From Natronoglycomyces albus (lineage in GTDB: Bacteria > Actinomycetota > Actinomycetes > Mycobacteriales > Micromonosporaceae), in the NCBI RefSeq assembly GCF_016925535.1, contig NZ_CP070496.1, positions 2,046,001-2,110,000 on the forward strand: DNA of 64,000 nucleotides. Reading direction: 5' to 3'. The notes beneath the pieces were generated by a model. It did no database searches, was not told the origin of the DNA, and saw only the letters and a program-made list of their open reading frames with translations. The position numbers and the translations under genes were made by a program. This document shows, one piece after another, positions 19,303 through 27,617 of this stretch. Each line of letters opens with the position of its first letter. The stretch's first letter is position 1.

Positions 19303-20183
19303 GAGCTGGAGTTCTTCCGTCCCAGTTCATCGAGTTCACGCAGCACCGGGGTATCGGCGATGACTTGGGTAAAACTGACTTTCTCACTGGCCAGCGTCAG
19401 CGACGCGATACCAGTGAGAGCAGCGGCACGAGCCGCTGGGCCGGAACGGGCGACAAACGCCAATCCCAGTAGTGCTCCAAGCGCGTTCGCACCACAGTCC
19501 CCCAGCATGGTCTTGCCTTCTAGGTCCTCCGGCATGGCCGCGCTGGCCGATGTGACAGCGGCCGAGGCGGTATTGGCCGCCGAAACGGCGGTGGAGGGAG
19601 CGTCGGGCCCCGGTTGACGTGACAGCAACGTGCCGACCACGCTAGCGACCTTAAGCGCCCGGCCCGGTCGCAGATCGAAGAGGTTCAACAGGTTAGCCGA
19701 ACCGGCGATGACTCCCGCCCCAAGACACGTGTTGACGAAGCGTTTCCAACCGCGCTGGCGCGGTTCGGTGGCATCGACAATGAGAGCGGCCGTGAACCCA
19801 GCAGCCCCTATGCTGGCGATCTTCACCGCACCCGAGGTGACTTCCCCACGGGTCAATGCCCCGAGGTGTCCCTTAAGGCCTTTTTCCTTCTGGCCCTGCG
19901 TGTCTGCCACGTCGTCGTAGAGCCCGGCCGCCCCCGAGACTAGACCCGCGGTCGCGGCGGCCACGGCGTAGCCGGAACTCTTGGCCCCGGCGACAGCTCC
20001 GGCGGTCGCACCAATGGTGACGCCCGGGCCTTCCGCGAGGGAGACGGTGTCACCCTTATGGTTGGTGCGCTCTAGGTCAGCAGCGTACTTCGACCGTTTG
20101 ACGGCCTGGATCGACGCGACAGTGGCGCCAGCTGCTATACCCGCAAGAAGCGCGCGGCCAGAAGTACGAGTCAAGATGCCCAC
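19299..20183 (-). CDS. divergent MraY/WecA-like (PNPT family) membrane protein
   Basis: 294 residues, shorter than typical polyprenyl-phosphate N-acetylhexosamine-1-phosphate transferases (about 320-360). Three family motifs are recognisable: GLYDDVADT (the DDxxD site), NLLNLFDLRPGRALK (N-x2-N-x-x-D region, with LRPGRALK in place of the usual DGxDGL), and LGDCGANALGALLG (the GDxGxxxxG motif). The histidine-rich loop near the C-terminus is not visible. Several hydrophobic Ala/Gly-rich helices are present. It may be an enzyme that primes a lipid-linked sugar or a specialised, possibly inactive, relative. It overlaps murJ by four bases, and the GT4 follows, consistent with a glycan-assembly operon. 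Confidence 0.75.
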   Translation of the reverse strand: MGILTRTSGRALLAGIAAGATVASIQAVKRSKYAADLERTNHKGDTVSLAEGPGVTIGATAGAVAGAKSSGYAVAAATAGLVSGAAGLYDDVADTQGQKEKGLKGHLGALTRGEVTSGAVKIASIGAAGFTAALIVDATEPRQRGWKRFVNTCLGAGVIAGSANLLNLFDLRPGRALKVASVVGTLLSRQPGPDAPSTAVSAANTASAAVTSASAAMPEDLEGKTMLGDCGANALGALLGLAFVARSGPAARAAALTGIASLTLASEKVSFTQVIADTPVLRELDELGRKNSSS

Positions 20184-20238
20184 GGCAGGAACTCCAGTTC
20201 AACAAGTCAAAACGGCGTCGAGGACGAGTAAAGGCGAT

Positions 20239-21162
20239 CTAGGAGGCGGCCGGAAGCAGACCTTCAGCTTCCGAACCAGTGCCCAGATGGCTGATCGTTC
20301 CGTCGGCCGCCAGTGCCGCGAGCGCGGCCACCACGGCCACTTCCCCCTGCGTGGACGACACGTTGTCAACAGTAGACAATGCAGTGTCCTCGTCATTGCG
20401 GACCGTAGCCAGGGGGTTGCCATCACCGGCGGACGTGGTTCCTCCGAGCACCGTATGCGCTGTGCTAGCAAAGGTATCAGCGAACGTGACCACGCCATCG
20501 TTGCGGGCCTCGGCGCCAGAATCCGTGGCGGTGCCACCGGTCAACACGATCACTGAGGTCGCCTCACCGGTCGGGTCGGCGTCAATGGTCAGCATTCCCA
20601 TTTCCGTGAGGCCACTCAAGACGGCCGTGCGGTCGGAATTGGAGACTTCTTCGTCAGAACCCTCGGCCATGGTGACAGCCGCGAGCACCGAACTAATCGC
20701 TTCCACCCCGTCGAATGTCACCGGCACTTCAAAGCCTTCAGGTGCGGTTCGGTCGGCCAAGTCGGCCAGCGAGTCATTGTTAGTCGGGTCGAAGAAGTCA
20801 TCGAGGATCATCATCCGTCCCGCGACCGAAGCCTCGGTGTATCCCAACATCGCCTCAACCTGATCGACCGTGTCCGAATCCACGCCGGGCAGGGCCACGA
20901 TCATCGTCTCTTCAGCGGCCAATGTCCCCTCCAGGACATAGGGCGCTGCGATGGAGGCGAACTCCTGGTCATCGGCCAACTCATCTTGAAGCTCATTGAT
21001 CTCAGCGCGCAACGAGTCATTCGCCGAAGTCAGATTCGACACCCGGTCGGAGAGGATTTCCACGGCTGGACCATTGAGCGCGGCCGTGCCCAAGATAAGG
21101 CCGACAGTCAAGGCCAAGAATACGGCGGTGAGGGACAGCAGGTGGTAACGGAAATTAATCAA
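20239..21162 (-). CDS. mctB: copper transporter MctB-family protein
   Basis: 307 residues from a TTG at 21162 that overlaps the steA stop as TTGA; this start gives the family opening MINFRYHLLSLTAVFLALTVGLILGTA. One membrane helix (about 5-27) is followed by a coiled coil (SDRVSNLTSANDSLRAEINELQDELADDQEF) and a periplasm-facing globular domain. In Mycobacterium the homologue (Rv1698) was described as an outer-membrane channel that limits copper build-up. This organism may lack a mycolate outer membrane, so the role here could differ. The steA-mctB pair is conserved in actinobacteria. Confidence 0.9.
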   Translation of the reverse strand: MINFRYHLLSLTAVFLALTVGLILGTAALNGPAVEILSDRVSNLTSANDSLRAEINELQDELADDQEFASIAAPYVLEGTLAAEETMIVALPGVDSDTVDQVEAMLGYTEASVAGRMMILDDFFDPTNNDSLADLADRTAPEGFEVPVTFDGVEAISSVLAAVTMAEGSDEEVSNSDRTAVLSGLTEMGMLTIDADPTGEATSVIVLTGGTATDSGAEARNDGVVTFADTFASTAHTVLGGTTSAGDGNPLATVRNDEDTALSTVDNVSSTQGEVAVVAALAALAADGTISHLGTGSEAEGLLPAAS

Positions 21163-22340
21163 GAGAACAGCCTTTGAATCTGAAAGATCAGCCCATCCCA
21201 CCAGTCGGCGAAGATTTCCACGAAGGAACGCCCGACGGTAGACACGGCGACGGCAGCGGTCATGGCCGCGATGGCCGAGGTAATCAACAACAACATAGCC
21301 GACACGGACACGTTTTGCCGGTACAGGCGACTAACGCCCTTGGCGTCAACCAGTTTTCCCCCCACCCGCAAGCGAGTCAGGAACGTCGAGGCCATGCCAC
21401 CACGTCCCTTGTCCAGGAACTCCACCAGGGTGACGTGGGTTCCCACGGCGACGATCAGCGAAGCGCCCTTCTCATCGGCCAACAACATCGCGATGTCTTC
21501 CGAGGTCGCGGCTGCGGGGAATGTGACGGCCGGGACTCCCAGTTTTTCCATGCGTTCCATGGCAGGGGCGCGTCCGTCCGCGTATGCGTGCACGACAACC
21601 TCGGCGCCGCAGCGCAACGCGTCATCGGAGACCGAGTCCATGTCACCGACGATCATGTCGGGCGTGTAACCGGCCTCAAGCAACGCATCGGAACCGCCGT
21701 CAACTCCGACCAACACCGGACGGAATTCCCGGATGTAGGGCCGTAGCACGTCGATGTCGTCTTTGTAGTTGTAGCCACGAATAACGATAAGGCAGTGCCG
21801 TCCGGAGAAGTCGGTCTCCACGTCGGGAACGCCGACGCCGTCGAGCAACAATTCACGCTCGCGCTTGAGATACTCCATCGTGTTGGCGGCGAAAGCCTCC
21901 ATCTGCACGGACAGGCCCGCTCGCGCGGTGTCCATGTCCGCCGAGACCTGTTCGAGAGTCTGAGCGACCCCCGTGGCGATCTCTTCTCCCCGCACCAGAA
22001 CTCGGTTGTCCTCAATTTCGATCTTCTGACCGTCCTTGAGGGCGTCAAAGACGTCCTCGCCGACCCCATCGATAAGCGGGATACCCGCTTTCAACAAGAC
22101 CTCAGGCCCCAAGTTTGGGTAGCGGCCCGAGATCGACGGCACGGCGTTAACGACCGCGGCAGGTTTACACGCCACCAACGCATCGGCGGCGACCCTGTCG
22201 ACGTCGACGTGGTTGATCACGGCAATCTCGCCGGGACGCAGACGACCGCACAACCGCTTGGTCCGCCGGTCCAGCCGTGCGGTACCGGTCAGTCGTCCGG
22301 TGTCCGTTGATTCTTCCCGGGTTCGTCCGGGCAAACGCAT
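21159..22340 (-). CDS. steA: SteA-like cytokinetic ring protein
   Basis: 393 residues from the ATG at 22340, selected because AGGAAG lies nine bases upstream; ATGs at 22361, 22358 and 22349 are also in frame. The middle contains a thiamine-pyrophosphokinase-like fold: CLIVIRGYNYKDDI, VGVDGGSDALLEAGYTPDMIVGDMDSVSDDAL. Near the C-terminus is one membrane helix (VSAMLLLITSAIAAMTAAVAVSTV) and a short amphipathic end. In Corynebacterium SteA and SteB act in septal cell separation. The next gene, mctB, occupies the SteB/MctB position. Nucleotide binding is inferred from the fold. Confidence 0.88.
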   Translation of the reverse strand: MRLPGRTREESTDTGRLTGTARLDRRTKRLCGRLRPGEIAVINHVDVDRVAADALVACKPAAVVNAVPSISGRYPNLGPEVLLKAGIPLIDGVGEDVFDALKDGQKIEIEDNRVLVRGEEIATGVAQTLEQVSADMDTARAGLSVQMEAFAANTMEYLKRERELLLDGVGVPDVETDFSGRHCLIVIRGYNYKDDIDVLRPYIREFRPVLVGVDGGSDALLEAGYTPDMIVGDMDSVSDDALRCGAEVVVHAYADGRAPAMERMEKLGVPAVTFPAAATSEDIAMLLADEKGASLIVAVGTHVTLVEFLDKGRGGMASTFLTRLRVGGKLVDAKGVSRLYRQNVSVSAMLLLITSAIAAMTAAVAVSTVGRSFVEIFADWWDGLIFQIQRLFS

Positions 22341-22437
22341 TCGACGCATCTTCCTCATCATGCCATTTGACGTCTCTTTGCTCAGGCACACTCCCGCTAG
22401 TGGCGTGGCACACCACCAACGGCCCTGAGCCGGCAGA

Positions 22438-24210
22438 TCATCCCTCGGTGGGACGGAGCCGTAACTTTCCTGACTTCAACTTCGCCGCACTGGCCAGCAG
22501 TTCTTCGGCATGGGCCACACCAAGGTGGCTGTCAGGCATACCAGCGAGCATACGCGCCAACTCCCGGGCACGTTGCCCATCGTCGACAACTTGGACACCC
22601 GAGACAGTAACGGACCCGGACGTGTCCTTGCTCACCACCAGGTGTCGGTCGGCAAAGGCCGCTACCTGCGGTAGGTGAGTCACCACGAGAACTTGATGTC
22701 GCCGGGCGAGTCGCGCTAGACATCGCCCAATCTCCACGGCCGCCTGCCCACCGACCCCGGCGTCCACTTCGTCGAAGACCAACACCGGTGGTCCGCCTGC
22801 CCCTGCGAACACCACTTCGATAGCCAACATGACCCGCGACAGCTCGCCGCCGGAAGCTCCCTTGGTCAACGGAGCCGCGGGAGAGCCTGGGTGCGGACGC
22901 AATTGCAACTCGATGTCATCGATGCCCTCTTCAGTGGCACCATGTTCAGTGCCATCCACACACAGCCGCAAAGCGCTCTTTCCGGCTGGTCGCGGATTCA
23001 CCGACGCGACGACACTCGCATGCGGCATGGCCAGATTCTTCAACTCCGATGACACGGCAGCCGAGAAGCGCTCGGCTGCCGAGCGCCGAGACTTGCTTAG
23101 CTGCGCGGCCTGGGTGGCGGCCTGTTCGGTAAGCGCGGCCAATTCCTCGGTCAATTCCTCAATGCGGTCGTCCGAGGACTCCAGTTCATTCAGGCGCTGG
23201 CGAGACGTCTCGGCCCACGCCAACACACCGTCGATGTCCTCGGCGTATTTGCGCAAGAGACCTTTGATGGCCAGTTGCCGTTGGAATATTTCCTCGAGGC
23301 GGGAAGGGTCGGCCTGCAGACCTTCTATGTAATGCAACAGGTCAGAGCCTGCCTCGGACAACGCGGCCGAAGCCTGGGACAGGCGCTCGGCGTATTCGGC
23401 CAACATGGGATCGGTGTCGGCCTGCGCATCCAGTAGGCGGGCGGCGGACCCCGACAAGTCCACAGCGCCCTGAGTGTCGTCATCGAGGCCGATCAAAGCC
23501 TGATGAGCAGCCGCGGCCGCCTGGCGCAAAGTCTCGGCGTGTTCGAGGCGTCGTCCCTCCTCGGCCAGCTCCTGTTCCTCGCCTGGCTGCGGGTCAACCG
23601 AAGCGATCTCCTCAAGCCCCAAGCGCAGCAGATCAGCCTCCCGAGCCATTTCCCGCGCGTCTCCTTGCAGCCGTGTAAGCTGCTCGGACACTGCGTGAAG
23701 GGAGTGAAAGGTTTCGGCATAGTCGGCCACCAACTTCAAGTGGGCCTCTCCAGCGAAACGATCGAGCGCAGCGCGCTGTTCACTGGGGTTGAGCAATCGC
23801 ATCTGATCTGATTGCCCGTGTACGGAGACCGTCAACTCCCCCAACTCACCGAGGACGCCAATCGGGGCGGACCGCCCACCAACCCAAGCGCGGGAACGAC
23901 CTTCAATCGATACGCTGCGTGCCAGGAGGAGTTCGGAGTCATCATCGAGCTCGGCACCGGCCGCAATGGCGCGTTCACGCAGTTGCGAGGGAACATTGTC
24001 GGTACGTATACGGCCCTCGACCACAGTTTTCTCGCCCGACGGCGGAACTTTCGAGGCCCTTCCGCCAAAGAGGAGACCTAGACCGGCGACCACCATGGTC
24101 TTGCCCGCACCAGTCTCACCGGTGAGGACCGTCAAACCGTCGGAAAATGGCAGGGTCGCGTCCGCGATCACGCCCAAATTCTGTATGCGCAGCTCTTCCA
24201 ACACATACAT
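22438..24210 (-). CDS. recN: DNA repair protein RecN
   Basis: SMC-like ATPase that acts early at double-strand breaks. 590 residues from ATG 24210, giving MYVLEELRIQNLGVIADATLPFSDGLTVLTGETGAGKTMVVAGLG with Walker A near residue 34. A long coiled-coil middle (about 160-360) separates it from the ABC signature GASGGELSRVMLAIE, Walker B VLVFDEVDAGVGG and VVTHLPQVAAFADRHLVV. A longer in-frame N-terminus upstream has no similarity to the family. Gene order nadK-recN-steA is the usual actinobacterial one. Confidence 0.97.
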   Translation of the reverse strand: MYVLEELRIQNLGVIADATLPFSDGLTVLTGETGAGKTMVVAGLGLLFGGRASKVPPSGEKTVVEGRIRTDNVPSQLRERAIAAGAELDDDSELLLARSVSIEGRSRAWVGGRSAPIGVLGELGELTVSVHGQSDQMRLLNPSEQRAALDRFAGEAHLKLVADYAETFHSLHAVSEQLTRLQGDAREMAREADLLRLGLEEIASVDPQPGEEQELAEEGRRLEHAETLRQAAAAAHQALIGLDDDTQGAVDLSGSAARLLDAQADTDPMLAEYAERLSQASAALSEAGSDLLHYIEGLQADPSRLEEIFQRQLAIKGLLRKYAEDIDGVLAWAETSRQRLNELESSDDRIEELTEELAALTEQAATQAAQLSKSRRSAAERFSAAVSSELKNLAMPHASVVASVNPRPAGKSALRLCVDGTEHGATEEGIDDIELQLRPHPGSPAAPLTKGASGGELSRVMLAIEVVFAGAGGPPVLVFDEVDAGVGGQAAVEIGRCLARLARRHQVLVVTHLPQVAAFADRHLVVSKDTSGSVTVSGVQVVDDGQRARELARMLAGMPDSHLGVAHAEELLASAAKLKSGKLRLRPTEG

Positions 24211-24387
24211 GAGCCTAACGGCTGCTGACGACATACCGCAGCGCGGTGTTCGAGAAGTTAGTTCAAATAACTCACCTTTGCCATGCCCGCGCCCATTTGA
24301 GGAATCGAGAGGGCCCAGGAGGCTCGTCCGAATTGCTTTGCGAGACTTCAGGATCGCTTCCCAGCGCATATCTGTGTCAACCTGTGG

Positions 24388-25284
24388 TTAGGAAGATTCC
24401 CCGTGCCGCCAACCGTCAACCGGAAGCGACAGCTTCGAGACCAACCGCGACGGGAACGTCCGATCAAACATCCGCACAAGGAGTACCGGCCGATCTCCAC
24501 GGGTGATGCGAGCCCGCGCGCCCCCACGCAGGTCGGCGACCCGCCGACCGTCGGCGATCAGATTGCCCTGTGTCCCATACGATTCCACCGACACATCGAT
24601 AACCGCCTGCGGGCGCACCACCATCGGCTTGGTAAAGAGCGCATGCGCGCTGACGGGGACGACGACCATCGCGTCCACATCCGGCCAGACCACCGGCCCC
24701 CCGGCCGACATCGCGTGCGCGGTGGAACCGGCAGCCGTCGAACACAGTATTCCGTCACAGCCATACCGGGCCACACGAGTGCCATCGATGTCCACGATCA
24801 CTTCCAACATTCGCGCTGGCTCGGCCTTCTCCACCGAAATGTCATTGAATGCCCAAGCCCGCCGCGAAGTACCGTCCGAAAGCACCGCTTGCACCTGGAT
24901 TGTTGGAAGTTCCTCAAGCTCATAGTCGGCAGCCAAGATTCGGCTCACCACGATGTCCAGATCAGCAACCTCGGCCTCGGCTAGGAAGCCCACCCTCCCA
25001 AAATTGACGCCCAGCAGCGGCACATCAGCTTCCCCAGCCAAGCGGGCAGCGCGCAAAACAGTGCCGTCGCCTCCGAGGGCAATGATCAAATCGGCCTGGT
25101 TATGGCCGTTATTGGCCACGAGCAACGAATCGGGGTCGTCCAGCGTATCGGTGTCGCCGCTGATCACCGACACCTTGATACCGGCAGCGCGCAGTGAGGC
25201 GGCGACCTTTTCCGCCTGATCGGCCACATCAGAACGAAACGGGTGCGAGACCACCACAACCCGCTGCGGGACGAACGGTTCCAT
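24388..25284 (-). CDS. nadK: NAD kinase
   Basis: Phosphorylates NAD to NADP. 298 residues with the GGDGT motif (IALGGDGTVLRAARL), GVNFGRVGFLAEAE, and the second site CDGILCSTAAGSTAHAMSAGGPVVWPDVDAMVVVPVSAHALFTKPMVV. The usual TPTGSTAY is STAAGSTAH here, a mild deviation in the substrate loop. The ATG at 25284 follows the tlyA stop by two bases, so the genes are co-translated. Confidence 0.96.
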   Translation of the reverse strand: MEPFVPQRVVVVSHPFRSDVADQAEKVAASLRAAGIKVSVISGDTDTLDDPDSLLVANNGHNQADLIIALGGDGTVLRAARLAGEADVPLLGVNFGRVGFLAEAEVADLDIVVSRILAADYELEELPTIQVQAVLSDGTSRRAWAFNDISVEKAEPARMLEVIVDIDGTRVARYGCDGILCSTAAGSTAHAMSAGGPVVWPDVDAMVVVPVSAHALFTKPMVVRPQAVIDVSVESYGTQGNLIADGRRVADLRGGARARITRGDRPVLLVRMFDRTFPSRLVSKLSLPVDGWRHGESS

Positions 25285-25286
25285 GT

Positions 25287-26081
25287 CTACTCTCCTACCG
25301 ATTCGGTGACAGCGTCGATCTGGGCCCGGCTCATGGGAGAACCGTCGCGTCGCATCAAGCAGAAGAACTCAACGTTCCCTTTGGGGCCACGCAATCCGCT
25401 CACAGCGAGATCAATCGTGTTCCAGCCCAGATCCGCAGCTTGTGAGACGACATCCTCGATGGAGGAGGCCCACAAGGCGGGGTCAGTGACCACTCCGGTC
25501 GAGGAAATTCGTTCCCGGCCCACCTCGAACTGGGGTTTCACCATCGGCATAATCGTCCCGTCCTGCCTTGTACAGGCAGCGAGCGCGGGCAGCACCAGCC
25601 GCAAGGATATGAACGACAGGTCACCGACCGTCAAATCGACCTGGCCGCCAATGTCAGCAGGCTGTAGATAACGGGCGTTAGTGCGATCCCGTATCTCAAC
25701 GCGGCTATCAGTTTGTAGTTTCCAGGCCAATTGGCCGTAACCGACGTCGACCGCTACCACTGAGGCGGCCCCGCGCCGCAACAAAACGTCGGTAAAGCCG
25801 CCAGTGGACGCGCCCGCATCCAAGCACCGCAATCCCTTGGGGTCGACCTCAGGGAAGGCATTGAGCGCACTGAGCAATTTGTGCGCGCCACGTGAGGCGT
25901 AGTCATCGGTCTGCCCGAGGATGCGGATCGAATCGTCCCCGGTCACGGTAGTAGCGGCTTTACGAGCGGTGATACCGCGCAGCTGAACACTTCCAGCGGC
26001 GATTAGTTCCGCCGCGTGTTCCCGGGATCGGGCGAGCTTGCGGCGCACCAGTTCGGCGTCCAAGCGCTTTCGCGCGGCCAT
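25287..26081 (-). CDS. tlyA: TlyA, rRNA 2'-O-methyltransferase
   Basis: TlyA methylates 2'-OH groups in 16S and 23S rRNA, modifications needed for capreomycin action in mycobacteria. 264 residues: an N-terminal S4 RNA-binding domain (RLDAELVRRKLARSREHAAELIAAGSVQLRG, about 5-60) and an FtsJ-like methyltransferase domain with the SAM motif CLDAGASTGGFTDVLLRRGA, VDVGYGQLAWKL, and the K-D-K-E residues in YASRGAHKL, VGDLSFISL, VKPQFEVGRE. Normal length. Confidence 0.95.
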   Translation of the reverse strand: MAARKRLDAELVRRKLARSREHAAELIAAGSVQLRGITARKAATTVTGDDSIRILGQTDDYASRGAHKLLSALNAFPEVDPKGLRCLDAGASTGGFTDVLLRRGAASVVAVDVGYGQLAWKLQTDSRVEIRDRTNARYLQPADIGGQVDLTVGDLSFISLRLVLPALAACTRQDGTIMPMVKPQFEVGRERISSTGVVTDPALWASSIEDVVSQAADLGWNTIDLAVSGLRGPKGNVEFFCLMRRDGSPMSRAQIDAVTESVGE

Positions 26082-26240
26082 GGGTGGTTTCCGTTTCGTT
26101 TGTGAGCGGCACGAACACAGTGTGGGCAGTGGCGTGTCCTTGCTGCGCGATACTCATCGATAGATCTTCGGCACGATGTGGGGATCTGCAACGGCCCCGC
26201 AATCGAGCTAACCGATGACACAGGCTGTGACGGCTGAGGA

Positions 26241-26441
26241 TTAGCTCTCGTCGACGCTGTGCAAGACCTCGGCCAGCTCCTGTTGCACAGACTCGAAGAC
26301 GGCCACATGTTCTACCACTGGCACATCTTCCAGTCCGTCGAGCTGCCCCAACGCCGACTTGATGGCTTCCTCAGCCTCACCGGTGTCAGTATCGGACGCG
26401 CCCCGGGTAGCGAGCTCGCCGGGGGTGGGCATCTCATTCAT
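26241..26441 (-). CDS. small conserved acidic protein of unknown function
   Basis: 66 residues (MNEMPTPGELATRG... LDGLEDVPVVEHVAVFESVQQELAEVLHSV). The second half forms an amphipathic helix; the motif L-x-x-L-x-x-x-P-V-x-E-H-V is typical of a short protein found between the phasin-like gene and tlyA in actinobacteria. It begins 10 bases after the phasin-like stop. No function is known to me. Confidence 0.8.
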   Translation of the reverse strand: MNEMPTPGELATRGASDTDTGEAEEAIKSALGQLDGLEDVPVVEHVAVFESVQQELAEVLHSVDES

Positions 26442-26451
26442 TGGACGACTC

Positions 26452-26907
26452 CTAGTTACCGCTAGCCTTCTTGGCCGTCTTTTTGGCCGTCTTTTTAGCC
26501 GTCTTCTTAGCGGCCTTTTTCGCCGGGGCCTTCTTAGCTACCTTTTTGGGCGGGGATGGGTGCTTTTGCGCGCGCTCGGCATCGTCCTCAAGCTTGACGA
26601 TCCGTCGTTCGGCGTCGCGTAGCTGCTGTTCGAGCTGTTCGAGACGACCCGTCAGCGTCTCATTCTCTTCACGGGTGGCCAGGCCCAGACGGCCCAAGGT
26701 CTGATCCACCTCATAGCGGACTAGTTGACCTAGAGCCTCACGGTTGGCCGCTGAGGTGCTGATGACGTCATCTACTACGGATTTCGCCTGGTCAACAGAC
26801 ATGCCGCCCTGTTGCAGAAGTTTATCGACCATCTCAGTGGCCTTCTTACGTGAGGTTTCGGTCAGTCCTAGAGCGGTCTCCAGGTAACTGCGCAACACTT
26901 CTTGCAT
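26452..26907 (-). CDS. phasin-like coiled-coil protein with histone H1-like lysine/alanine tail
   Basis: 151 residues. Residues 1-110 are a long helix/coiled coil (SYLETALGLTETSRKKATEMVDKLLQQGGMSVDQAKSVVDDVI... LTGRLEQLEQQLRDAERRIVKLEDDAER) of the polyhydroxyalkanoate granule-associated/PhaF-like type. The last 35 residues are KKAPAKKAAKKTAKKTAKK-type repeats that resemble the histone H1 tail and should bind DNA. Proteins of this architecture link granules or other particles to the nucleoid. No PHA synthase is nearby. First gene of the phasin-tlyA-nadK-recN run. Confidence 0.85.
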   Translation of the reverse strand: MQEVLRSYLETALGLTETSRKKATEMVDKLLQQGGMSVDQAKSVVDDVISTSAANREALGQLVRYEVDQTLGRLGLATREENETLTGRLEQLEQQLRDAERRIVKLEDDAERAQKHPSPPKKVAKKAPAKKAAKKTAKKTAKKTAKKASGN

Positions 26908-27096
26908 CGACGATGCCCTTTCGTCTCATTGCCGCCACAGTGCACGGGTTCAGGTGAATGTTGGTGACATTAGGCTTAACGGTACCGCGTGTCCGAGCTA
27001 TTTCCGCGCCTTATCGGCAGGCGATTGCTCACTTTACGCGCCCTACCCTACCGTTGAGTAACTTAGGTGGGGCAAAGCTGCTAGATTGATCGCAAC

Positions 27097-27147
27097 GGAA
27101 GGAGGACGAAGCCCACCAGCCAACGCATCCGGGCTTCGATTCGAATT
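27097..27147 (+). promoter_or_regulatory. ribosome-binding site separated from the start by a hairpin
   Basis: A strong Shine-Dalgarno (GGAAGGAGGA, ending at 27106) lies 41 bases before the only possible start codon. The intervening sequence begins with CGAAGCCC (27107-27114) and continues to its complement GGGCTTCG (27131-27138). Folding of this 8-bp hairpin leaves nine bases between the Shine-Dalgarno and the ATG, which is near-optimal spacing. No other ATG, GTG or TTG is in frame between them. Confidence 0.6.
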
Positions 27148-27489
27148 ATGGCTACAGTTGACGAATGCCGCGAGGCCCTGCACAAATTTGCTGAGCAGAT
27201 GAGTGACGACCCCAAGAAGGTCAAGAAGCTCAAAGGCTTCAACCGGGCGCTAGCCTGTAATATCACCGACCTTGACGATGTGTCCTTCCACGGTCGGTTT
27301 GAAGGCGGCAAGCTCACCGACATCACCGACGGAGACAACGACGACGCCGAAATTCGCATGATCGTCAAGTCCGACGATCTCGTCGCTCTCGTGGCCGGTG
27401 AACTCAACTTCATGAAGGCATTCACCTCCGGGCAAGTAAAGGTCAAGGCCAACATGATGGACATGATGAAGCTCAAGACCGTCCTGTAA
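27148..27489 (+). CDS. SCP2 sterol-binding domain protein
   Basis: 113 residues of the sterol carrier protein 2 fold: DECREALHKFAEQMSDDPKKVKKLKGFNRALACNITDLDDVSFHGRFEGGKLTDITDGDNDDAEIRMIVKSDDLVALVAGELNFMKAFTSGQVKVKANMMDMMKLKTVL. The G-x-L-N-x-x-x-A-F-x-S-G-x-x-K-V motif is the family end signature. Such proteins bind lipids in a hydrophobic tunnel. It is a single gene divergent from the phasin-like operon. Its start is fixed by the absence of other in-frame starts; the ribosome-binding site is unusual (see the adjacent entry). Ligand unknown. Confidence 0.9.
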   Translation: MATVDECREALHKFAEQMSDDPKKVKKLKGFNRALACNITDLDDVSFHGRFEGGKLTDITDGDNDDAEIRMIVKSDDLVALVAGELNFMKAFTSGQVKVKANMMDMMKLKTVL

Positions 27490-27555
27490 TCACCATCGCC
27501 GCTGGCCAACAGCAACGGTGACACAGACATAGCAGTTTTCAGATCAGCTGCGAAA

Positions 27556-27591
27556 AAAGGGACGGTGACCCATTCGGGTCACCGTCCCTTT
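27556..27591. terminator. bidirectional terminator between SCP2 gene and HAD gene
   Basis: A perfect 16-bp stem (27556-27571 with 27576-27591) with an ATTC loop. The stem is A-rich on one arm and ends in TTT on the other, so it resembles a classical intrinsic terminator in both directions. Confidence 0.9.
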
Positions 27592-27617
27592 CTCGCTTCG
27601 CGGCTATACGTCGTAGC

